In this document: positions 1 through 5,421 of the stretch, piece by piece
How positions within the stretch are numbered: position 1 is the stretch's first letter
How the letters are laid out: each line of letters begins with the position of its first letter
Source of the DNA: Candidatus Dormiibacterota bacterium
GTDB lineage: Bacteria > Chloroflexota > Dormibacteria > Aeolococcales > Aeolococcaceae
Assembly: GCA_019234035.1 (NCBI GenBank)
Contig: JAFALX010000372.1
Coordinates: 1 to 5,421 of the forward strand
Reading direction: 5' to 3'
DNA: 5,421 bases
Translations under genes and position numbers: made by a program
The notes under the pieces: model-generated
Database searches by the model: none
Told to the model about the DNA's origin: nothing
The model's input: the letters and a program-made list of their open reading frames with translations, nothing else

Positions 1-1196
<1,196 letters not shown>

Positions 1197-1200
<4 letters not shown>

Positions 1201-1496
1201 TCGAGATCGAACGCGGCGAGGATCGCTTGTGACAGGTTGCGTTCCTGCGCCGGCAACAGGTACCCGAGCCGGCGCCCCAACGCGGCGACGGGCACCGTCA
1301 CGATGTTGTCGCAACTGACGACGCAGTCGTGGGTGAGCCCGTTCGCCGTTCCGACGGCGACCTCGGTCGACAGCCCCCGGATCGAGCTCGTTATCGGAGC
1401 GACAGTCACCCGCGAAAGGTGTGGCCGTACCGCCTCCCTGGTGAGGATGAGGACCGGCCGCGTCTTGTCAAGACGAGCGGTGTGGATCGGCCGCAT
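1197..1496 (-). CDS. PemK/MazF-family toxin of a type II toxin-antitoxin pair
   Basis: Probable sequence-specific endoribonuclease that cleaves mRNA (or other RNA) unless bound by the antitoxin encoded just upstream. The protein has about 99 residues. A short first strand (RPIHTARL) is followed by KTRPVLILT, VTVAPITSSIRGLSTEV, CVVSCDNIVTV and a C-terminal helix ending AAFDLD, the usual MazF order. The Arg of the KTRP motif and the Thr of APIT correspond to the Arg/Thr pair catalytic in MazF of Bacillus. The loop between strands 1 and 2 is shorter than in classical MazF, so the protein is slightly below the usual 110-120 residues. I chose ATG at 1496 because it overlaps the antitoxin TGA by one base (TGATG) and gives the natural MRPIH start; GTG at 1499 would add one residue and overlap by four. 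GGAG lies only 2 nt before the ATG, so translational coupling to the antitoxin is likely. It is convergent with thiC, with no room for a terminator between them. Family assignment is firm; the cleavage target is unknown. Confidence 0.9.
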
Positions 1497-1732
1497 CACT
1501 CCAGGTCGTCCATTGGCGTGCGTGCGGCGTACTCGGCCAGGCCGTCCATGTCAGCGTCGGCTCCGGATGCGGCCAAGATGGCTGCATCCCGGGCGGCGAT
1601 GGTCCGCCGCTGTTCACGACGCAGTGCTTCGGCAACGACGCCGGCACGGCTGCGCGATGCTCCCGCGGCGACGAGCTGGTCGATGAACTCCACGACATCA
1701 TCAGGAAGCCGGACAGCGATCTGTCTGCTCAT
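1496..1732 (-). CDS. Ribbon-helix-helix antitoxin of the MazF-type toxin
   Basis: This 78-residue protein is a MetJ/Arc/CopG-type DNA-binding antitoxin. Residues about 4-10 (QIAVRLP) form the DNA-contacting beta ribbon. DDVVEFIDQLVAAG forms the first helix and SRAGVVAEALRREQRR the second, a standard RHH layout. The rest (ARDAAILAASGADADMDGLAEYAARTPMDDLE) is Ala/Asp/Glu-rich and acidic, as expected of the flexible tail that wraps and blocks the toxin. It precedes the toxin and overlaps it at the stop/start, the classical antitoxin-first order. The ATG at 1732 starts directly at the RHH domain, and no clear Shine-Dalgarno sequence precedes it, consistent with a leaderless transcript. Proteins of this kind usually repress their own operon by binding inverted repeats, and candidates lie just upstream at 1761-1822. 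It is MazE-like in role, but its RHH fold is not the AbrB fold of E. coli MazE. Confidence 0.88.
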   Translation of the reverse strand: MSRQIAVRLPDDVVEFIDQLVAAGASRSRAGVVAEALRREQRRTIAARDAAILAASGADADMDGLAEYAARTPMDDLE

Positions 1733-1738
1733 ACCAAA

Positions 1739-1744
1739 ACGCTA
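1739..1744 (-). promoter_or_regulatory. Possible -10 element for leaderless antitoxin-toxin transcript
   Basis: Read on the minus strand, TAGCGT fits the actinobacterial -10 pattern TANNNT. It is separated by 6 nt (TTTGGT) from the antitoxin ATG. This spacing would put the transcription start on or next to the A of the ATG, giving a leaderless mRNA, and it agrees with the lack of a ribosome binding site. No good -35 is visible at 16-18 nt; the region there overlaps the CGATGACATCG palindrome. The call rests on one short motif, so confidence is low. Confidence 0.3.
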
Positions 1745-1760
1745 CCGCACTGGGATGCAG

Positions 1761-1771
1761 CGATGACATCG
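1761..1771. promoter_or_regulatory. Short palindrome CGATGACATCG, candidate antitoxin operator
   Basis: CGATG-A-CATCG is a perfect inverted repeat with 5-bp arms and a single central base. It lies 29-39 bp upstream of the antitoxin ATG, where the -35 of the antitoxin promoter would sit. RHH antitoxins dimerise and bind short inverted repeats at this position to autoregulate. An arm length of 5 can arise by chance, so this is only a candidate operator. Confidence 0.3.
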
Positions 1772-1778
1772 TCTGTGC

Positions 1779-1822
1779 TGATCGCATGCAGTTCGCTTCG
1801 TATGGTTCGATGGATGCGATCA
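1779..1822. repeat. Inverted repeat TGATCGCATgCA / TGgATGCGATCA in the divergent control region
   Basis: The left arm at 1779-1790 and the right arm at 1811-1822 pair at 11 of 12 positions, including 9 perfect outer base pairs (TGATCGCAT with ATGCGATCA), around a 20-nt spacer. Related ATGCAG/ATGCGA words recur at 1755, 1786 and 1814, about 28-31 bp apart, or close to three helical turns. The repeat lies between the divergently oriented antitoxin and glnA genes. It could be an operator for the antitoxin-toxin complex or another regulator, or form a stem-loop. There is no T-tract, so it is not a typical intrinsic terminator. Confidence 0.5.
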
Positions 1823-1834
1823 ATTAGGGCATTT

Positions 1835-1916
1835 TGCACAAGGAAATCGGGCGCTTAACCACCTCTGTGTCCCTCGCGAGCTACAATCACCGCGTCACCA
1901 GCCCAAGGCTTGTGCA
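1835..1916. repeat. Widely spaced 8-bp inverted repeat TGCACAAG ... CTTGTGCA flanking the glnA -10 region
   Basis: TGCACAAG at 1835-1842 is repeated in perfect inversion as CTTGTGCA at 1909-1916, with 66 bp between. The two halves bracket the TACAAT element at 1882-1887. Such a pair could be two half-sites of a regulator acting on glnA, but an 8-bp match at this distance is only mildly unlikely by chance. Confidence 0.25.
1882..1887 (+). promoter_or_regulatory. Possible glnA promoter -10 (TACAAT)
   Basis: TACAAT differs from the TATAAT consensus at one position and fits TANNNT. It is 53 nt before the glnA ATG, which would give an untranslated leader of about 45-50 nt containing the ribosome binding site. 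No convincing -35 is seen at 16-18 nt upstream (the bases there are ACCACCTC). An 8-bp palindrome CTCGCGAG at 1873-1880 sits just upstream in the spacer. Weak -35 boxes are common in actinobacterial promoters and would suit an activated promoter, but that is inference. Confidence 0.4.
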
Positions 1917-1928
1917 GTCTGCCGATAC

Positions 1929-1934
1929 GGAGGT
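1929..1934 (+). promoter_or_regulatory. Strong Shine-Dalgarno sequence of glnA
   Basis: GGAGGT lies 6 nt before the ATG at 1941, a near-perfect ribosome binding site. It fixes the glnA start and contrasts with the absence of any such site before the divergent antitoxin. Confidence 0.85.
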
Positions 1935-1940
1935 AGAGCA

Positions 1941-3281
1941 ATGGCGGTCCGGACGAGAGCCGACATCGCGGCCGATCTGGTGGCGCGCGCCGAGGCTGCC
2001 CACGTCCGGCACGTCGATCTCCAGTTCACCGACGTCATGGGCGCGGTGAAGACGGTCACGATCCCGGCCACCCAGCTGGCCGCTGCAATGGAGCACGGCA
2101 CGTGGTTCGACGGCTCGTCGGTGGAGTCGTTCGCGCGAACCGCGGAGTCGGACATGTACCTGGTCCCCGACGCGGGCACCTTTCAGATCCTGCCCTGGTC
2201 GCGCGAGCCCACCGCCCGGCTGATCTGCTGGGCCACGACGCCCGAGGGCGAGCCGTATCCGGGCGATCCGCGCGGGGCGTTACGGCGCGCGATCGAGGCG
2301 GCGCAGCGACTCGGCTACGAGTACAGAGTTGGTCCAGAGATCGAGTTTTTCATTCTGGAACGCAACGCCTCGGGCGTTGCGGTGCCGCCGGCGCACGACC
2401 GCAGCTCGTACTTCGACTTCTCCACCGATCGCAGCGTGTCGATGCGCCAGGCCATGGTCAGCGCGCTGCAGGCGATGGGCATCGACGTGAACACCGCGCA
2501 CCACGAGGTGGCCGGTGGCCAGCACGAGATCGACATCGACGCGGCGCCGGTGCTGAAGGCCGCAGACGACGTCGTCACGTTCCGCTACGCGCTGAAGGCG
2601 GTGGCACAGCAGTTCGACACGCTGGCGACGTTCATGCCCAAACCGTTCGACGGCATCCCGGGAAGCGGCATGCACGTGCATCAGAGCCTCGTCGGCGCCC
2701 TCGATCACGCCAACGCGTTCAGCGGTCACGACGACTACGGCCTCAGCGACACGGCGAAGCAGTTCATCGCGGGACAGCTGCATCACGCCGCCGCCATGAC
2801 GGCGGTGCTCGCGCCGCTCGTCAACTCGTACAAGCGGCTCGTGCGGGGCTTCGAGGCGCCGATCTTCATCTCGTGGGCGCGCACCAACCGTGGCGCGCTC
2901 ATCCGTGTGCCGCACGTCGGCCGTACGGAGGCGGCGCGTGTCGAGCTGCGCAGCCCGGACCCTTCGTGCAACCCGTATCTCGCGTTCGCGGTGATGCTGC
3001 GGGCGGGGCTCGACGGAATCGAGCGGCGTCTGACGCTGCCACCGCCGGTGGAGGAGTCGCTGTACGGCTTCGACGACGTCGAGCTGGAGCGGCGCAACGT
3101 CGGCGTGCTGCCCGACAACCTGCGCGACGCCATCCAGGCGCTGGAGTCCGACGACGTGATCATGGACGCGCTCGGCGAGCACCTGACGGAGCGGTTCATC
3201 GATGCCAAACGGTTGGAGTGGCGCGAGTACCGAGGCCAGGTCACCGCGTGGGAGATCGAGCAGTACCTGGAGCGCTTCTAG
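1941..3281 (+). CDS. glnA: Type I glutamine synthetase, GSI-alpha-like
   Basis: A cytoplasmic dodecameric enzyme (by family) that makes glutamine from glutamate, ammonia and ATP. The 446 residues match the short GSI-alpha form (Bacillus GlnA is 444) rather than the roughly 470-residue GSI-beta form. The N-terminal beta-grasp domain (about 1-105) carries LQFTDVMGAVK and DGSS with the ammonia-site Asp at 57. The catalytic domain shows GPEIEFF (metal-binding Glu 133/135), HHEVAGGQHEID (Glu189 and Glu196), GSGMH (His245), NSYKRLVRGFEAP with the flap Glu305, NRGALIRVP and RVELRSPDPSCNPYLA. The NLYDLPPEE adenylylation motif of GSI-beta is absent; this region reads ESLYGFDDVELER, so AMP control by GlnE is unlikely. 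Arg66 in DGSSVESFAR aligns with Bacillus Arg62, which mediates glutamine feedback inhibition. The C-terminus EQYLERF resembles the Bacillus EQYMSQY tail. All expected active-site residues are present. A PucR-type regulator follows 30 bp downstream. Confidence 0.96.
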   Translation: MAVRTRADIAADLVARAEAAHVRHVDLQFTDVMGAVKTVTIPATQLAAAMEHGTWFDGSSVESFARTAESDMYLVPDAGTFQILPWSREPTARLICWATTPEGEPYPGDPRGALRRAIEAAQRLGYEYRVGPEIEFFILERNASGVAVPPAHDRSSYFDFSTDRSVSMRQAMVSALQAMGIDVNTAHHEVAGGQHEIDIDAAPVLKAADDVVTFRYALKAVAQQFDTLATFMPKPFDGIPGSGMHVHQSLVGALDHANAFSGHDDYGLSDTAKQFIAGQLHHAAAMTAVLAPLVNSYKRLVRGFEAPIFISWARTNRGALIRVPHVGRTEAARVELRSPDPSCNPYLAFAVMLRAGLDGIERRLTLPPPVEESLYGFDDVELERRNVGVLPDNLRDAIQALESDDVIMDALGEHLTERFIDAKRLEWREYRGQVTAWEIEQYLERF

Positions 3282-3296
3282 TGCTTCGAGCCTCCG

Positions 3297-3303
3297 GGAC
3301 AGG
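3297..3303 (+). promoter_or_regulatory. Ribosome binding site supporting the GTG start at 3312
   Basis: GGACAGG ends 8 nt before the GTG at 3312, a good distance for a GTG start. The in-frame ATG at 3321 would be 17 nt away with no better site in between, so GTG is preferred. The whole glnA-to-regulator gap is 30 nt with no hairpin terminator, which supports cotranscription. Confidence 0.5.
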
Positions 3304-3311
3304 TCACTAGC

Positions 3312-4982
3312 GTGTCGCCGATGAGCGGCCCCGCGATCACCGTCAAGGACGTATGGCGCGGCGCCCTGCCCGAGGGCACCGAGCTGCTCGCCGGCGGCGG
3401 CGGCCTCGAGCGACGCGTCGAGTGGGCGTGCGCGCTGCGGACGCGCCCGCCCGCCTTCGATGCGGTCAAAGGTGGCGAGATCGCGTTTGTCCCGGTGCGC
3501 AGCATCAAGATGCTCGACGAGCGCCTCGACCTGCCCCAGGTGATGACAAGCTTCGCCGAGAAGGGCGGCGTCGCCATCGCGGTGCTCGGCGACGCGTCTG
3601 CGGAGAGCATCGACGTCGCAGACCGCCTGGTGATGCCGCTGCTGCGCCTTCCCGATGCGATGCACATCGCCGACGCCCACCACGCGTGCGTGCGCTTCAT
3701 CCTCGACCAGCGGGCGCTGCTGCACGAGCGTGCCCAGGAGCTGCAGGCGGTTCTCATGCAGCTCGCCCTCAGCGGCGCCGGCGCTCCGGTGATCGTCGAC
3801 CGGCTCGCAGACGTGACCGGGCTCGACGCTGTCTGGCTCGACGCTCAGGGCACGGTGTGTCACGCGTCCGGGGCTCACGCCGACGCCGCGTCGGCGGCGG
3901 CCGCGGCGCAGGCGCCGGCACTGCGGCGCTGGGGCGACACGATCGCGATGCTGGCGGCCGACCCACCGGTGCGCGAGCTCAGCGTCGAGGGCGATGACAG
4001 CGCGCTGCTGGCGAGCCCGATTCCCGGGCGGCAGGGAGTGGCGGGCTACGTGGCGGTGGTCGGCCCTGCGGCGCAGCTCGACCAGGTGGCGCGCATGGCG
4101 ACGTCGCGCGCGGCGTCCGCCTGCGCCATCGAGCTGGATCGCGAGCGGGCGGTGACCGAGACCCGGGATCGCCTCGAGGGCGAGTTCATCGAATCCCTGC
4201 TGGCGGGGTCGTACACGTCGGAGGATGCCGCGCTGGAGCGCGCGCAGCGGCTGGGCCTGGACCTCAGCCGGCCGTTTGCGGTGGTCAGCCTGCGCGGCTC
4301 GCGGGCCGACACGGGCTTCGAGGAGACGGCCGTCCGTGCGGCGCGCGCGCTGGTCGCTCATCGCGGCGTGAGCGCTCTGGTCAGCGGACACGCGGGTGCG
4401 GTGTGTCTCATCGTCCTTCTCGAGTCCTTCGACGAGCCATCACTTGCGCGCCTTGTCGACACCATTCGAGCCGAGTGCGCGCGCGCGACGGACGACGCCG
4501 GCACGTCGCTCGGCGTCGGTCGACCGCACACCGGCGTCGTCGGCATTCGCACGTCGTTCCGCGAGGCGGAGCAGGCGCTGGCGATGGGGCGTCGCGTCCT
4601 CGGAGCCGGGCGCGTCGTCAGCTTCGCCGACCTCGGCCTGCACCGGCTGCTGTTTGCGATGGCGCATCAGCCGGAGCTCGCCGACTTTTATGAAGACACG
4701 GTGGGGCCGCTTGTCGACTACGACGGGCGGACCGGCGCGGACCTCATGGCGACGCTCGACTTCTTCTTCAACTGCCTGTGCTCACCCACTGAGACCGCGC
4801 AGCGGATGCATCTCCATCGCAACACCGTGCTGTACCGGCTGCGGCGCATCGAGGAGATCGGCGGCCTCAAGCTCGATGACGCGGCGACGAGGCTCAACCT
4901 GCACCTGTGCCTGCGCATCCGTGACGTGCTGCACGTCAGTGATCAGCGGTCGCTGACGTCGCCGTCGCGCGCGGCAGGCTGA
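3312..4982 (+). CDS. PucR-family (CdaR-like) transcriptional regulator
   Basis: This 556-residue cytoplasmic DNA-binding protein has the full PucR domain order. Residues about 9-125 are the PucR N-terminal domain (ITVKDVWRG, then GGLERRVEWACALRTRPPAF, GGEIAFVPV and KGGVAIAVLGD). A helical linker (HHACVRFILDQRALLHERAQ) leads to a GAF-like sensory stretch at about 160-280 (VTGLDAVWLDAQGTV to VAGYVAVVGP). A degenerate GGDEF-like domain follows at about 310-440 (RLGLDLSRPFAVVSLRG to SLGVGRPHTGVVGIRTSFREAEQAL). The C-terminal helix-turn-helix at about 478-540 contains SPTETAQRMHLHRNTVLYRL, typical of the HTH_30 family. Characterised relatives control purine catabolism, sugar-acid, proline or GABA use, often with a metabolite effector. 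Directly behind glnA, it may sense a nitrogen metabolite and control glnA or catabolic genes elsewhere; that is inference. The last 16 residues after RIRDVL are not conserved in kind, and this tail overlaps the opposite-strand membrane gene by 47 bp. The effector and DNA site are unknown. Confidence 0.93.
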   Translation: MSPMSGPAITVKDVWRGALPEGTELLAGGGGLERRVEWACALRTRPPAFDAVKGGEIAFVPVRSIKMLDERLDLPQVMTSFAEKGGVAIAVLGDASAESIDVADRLVMPLLRLPDAMHIADAHHACVRFILDQRALLHERAQELQAVLMQLALSGAGAPVIVDRLADVTGLDAVWLDAQGTVCHASGAHADAASAAAAAQAPALRRWGDTIAMLAADPPVRELSVEGDDSALLASPIPGRQGVAGYVAVVGPAAQLDQVARMATSRAASACAIELDRERAVTETRDRLEGEFIESLLAGSYTSEDAALERAQRLGLDLSRPFAVVSLRGSRADTGFEETAVRAARALVAHRGVSALVSGHAGAVCLIVLLESFDEPSLARLVDTIRAECARATDDAGTSLGVGRPHTGVVGIRTSFREAEQALAMGRRVLGAGRVVSFADLGLHRLLFAMAHQPELADFYEDTVGPLVDYDGRTGADLMATLDFFFNCLCSPTETAQRMHLHRNTVLYRLRRIEEIGGLKLDDAATRLNLHLCLRIRDVLHVSDQRSLTSPSRAAG

Positions 4983-5211
4983 CTGCGCCGACCGCAGAAT
5001 GGCCCGGGTGCGACCGCAGAAAGCGCGCGAACGCGATCCCGGCCCAGATCAGCTCAACCACGCCGAACGGCCACGCGCCGGCCAGGAAGCCGTACGTGCT
5101 GGACAGCACGCACCCCACGGAGAACGCGGCGATGAAGCCACGGTGGCGTCCCTCCAGGGCGTACATGACGACCATGAAGGTGACGGCCGCCGCGCCGAAC
5201 GCGTTCAACAT
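4936..5211 (-). CDS. Small three-helix membrane protein of unknown function
   Basis: I do not recognise a named family. The 91-residue product has three clear hydrophobic segments: residues 3-19 (FGAAAVTFMVVMYAL), 26-44 (FIAAFSVGCVLSSTYGFLAG) and 47-65 (WPFGVVELIWAGIAFARFL). They are separated by a charged loop (EGRHRG) and a short turn, then a polar tail rich in Ala, Thr and Ser. Motifs such as GCVLSSTYGFL and AWPFGVVE(L/I)W look like a conserved actinobacterial membrane protein rather than a chance frame. I chose ATG 5211 because everything upstream in this frame is antisense to the phosphatase gene and has no membrane character. No Shine-Dalgarno precedes it; CATACT lies 7 nt before the ATG on the minus strand and could be a -10 for a leaderless message, though this is weak. 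The C-terminal tail overlaps the convergent regulator by 47 bp, so the two genes share no separate terminator. Confidence 0.75.
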   Translation of the reverse strand: MLNAFGAAAVTFMVVMYALEGRHRGFIAAFSVGCVLSSTYGFLAGAWPFGVVELIWAGIAFARFLRSHPGHSAVGAVSLPRATATSATADH

Positions 5212-5247
5212 GGCGGGGAGTATGACGCGACACCGGCCTGGGAGCCG

Positions 5248-5421
5248 CTGCTCAGCTTCGGAGCCGCCAGTGACACCGGGCCGAATCGCGAGATCAACGA
5301 GGACTCGTGGCTGACGCTCCCCGCCACGGAGCAGTTCCCAGCCCATCTCTTCGCGGTTGCCGACGGCCTCGGCGGGTATCAGGCAGGCGAGGTGGCGAGC
5401 CGAATGGTGGTGACCACGCTG
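5248..5421 (+). CDS. PP2C-type serine/threonine protein phosphatase, N-terminal fragment (3' end outside window)
   Basis: A metal-dependent PPM/PP2C phosphatase (Stp/PrpC type) that removes phosphate from Ser/Thr of proteins, usually opposing Hanks-type kinases. The frame shows GAASDTGPNREINEDSW, the first family motif with the Glu-Asp of NED. HLFAVADGLGGYQAGEVAS follows, containing the second motif DGLGG whose Asp binds the metal pair. The window ends in frame after VVTTL, so about 58 residues are visible. The exact start is unresolved: no ATG, GTG or TTG occurs in this frame near the first motif. The coordinate given is a CTG that would yield the usual family N-terminus (xLSFGAASDTG); GGAG at 5241-5244 lies only 3 nt before it. 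The alternatives are in-frame GTG 5143, deep inside the opposite gene, or a frameshift after ATG 5222, which is in another frame. Family is secure; start is not. Confidence 0.82.
   Translation, partial: MLSFGAASDTGPNREINEDSWLTLPATEQFPAHLFAVADGLGGYQAGEVASRMVVTTL

Noticed and set aside
1237..1766. Plus-strand frames opposite the toxin-antitoxin genes
   Set aside because: The minus-strand frames have clear MazF and RHH motifs with the expected overlap; the plus-strand products are Arg-rich and motif-free.
1779..1822. The intergenic inverted repeat as a Rho-independent terminator
   Set aside because: The loop is 20 nt, no T-run follows on either strand, and it lies upstream of two divergent genes rather than after a gene.
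1834..1860. Possible GlnR box (GTnAC-n6-GAAAC type) upstream of glnA, suggested by GAAAT and TTAAC
   Set aside because: The spacing of the AC dinucleotides does not fit the GlnR pattern and only fragments of the half-sites match.
1834..1860. TTGCAC ... TTAACC as a -35/-10 pair
   Set aside because: The spacer is only 15 nt and TTAACC is a poor -10; TACAAT at 1882 is a better candidate.
2102..3310. A 402-codon plus-strand frame overlapping glnA
   Set aside because: Its Arg/Gly/Ala-dominated translation has no recognisable motif and it runs out of phase with the conserved glutamine synthetase; it is a shadow frame.
2280..4391. A 703-codon open frame on the minus strand across glnA and the regulator gene
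   Set aside because: It is antisense to two secure genes, its product is Arg/His/Ala-rich low-complexity sequence with no domain, and long antisense frames are expected in GC-rich DNA with strong third-position bias.
5096..5314. Plus-strand 72-residue frame including ATG 5222
   Set aside because: It is antisense to the membrane protein and then out of phase with the PP2C motifs; it matters only as evidence for a possible frameshift.
5212..5346. N-terminal extension of the small membrane protein to an ATG at 5346 (136 residues)
   Set aside because: The extra 45 residues are antisense to the conserved PP2C motifs, are not hydrophobic and contain no recognisable domain.

Overview
The window is GC-rich bacterial DNA that looks actinobacterial. 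Third codon positions are almost always G or C, GTG starts are plausible, and it carries a PucR-family regulator, an RHH/MazF toxin-antitoxin pair and a GSI-alpha-like glutamine synthetase without the usual adenylylation motif. A deep-branching actinobacterial lineage such as Thermoleophilia would fit, but that placement is inference and cannot be proven from this sequence alone.

Layout from left to right: (1) 1-1200 (+) is the C-terminal part of thiC, the HMP-phosphate synthase of thiamine biosynthesis, cut by the window edge. (2) 1197-1732 (-) is a two-gene type II toxin-antitoxin cassette. The RHH antitoxin comes first, followed by an overlapping short PemK/MazF-type toxin whose stop codon interlocks with the thiC stop in the palindrome CTAG. 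(3) 1733-1940 is a divergent, AT-richer control region between antitoxin and glnA. It holds several inverted repeats, a possible leaderless antitoxin promoter, a TACAAT -10-like element and a strong glnA ribosome binding site. (4) 1941-3281 (+) is a complete glutamine synthetase. (5) 3312-4982 (+) is a complete PucR-family regulator 30 bp behind glnA, probably in the same operon. (6) 4936-5211 (-) is a small three-helix membrane protein that converges on and overlaps the end of the regulator. (7) About 5248-5421 (+) is the start of a PP2C-type protein phosphatase, cut by the right edge and lacking an obvious ATG/GTG start in its frame.

Functionally, thiC is a housekeeping gene that meets the toxin-antitoxin cassette tail to tail, and the cassette sits between it and a nitrogen-assimilation operon. 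GlnA makes glutamine from glutamate and ammonia. The adjacent PucR-type protein is a plausible sensor-regulator of nitrogen or purine metabolism, possibly of glnA itself. No CRISPR array, insertion sequence, tRNA or rRNA is visible. I found no convincing undescribed system. The most interesting points are the repeat-rich divergent promoter region, the glnA-PucR pairing and the unresolved start of the phosphatase.
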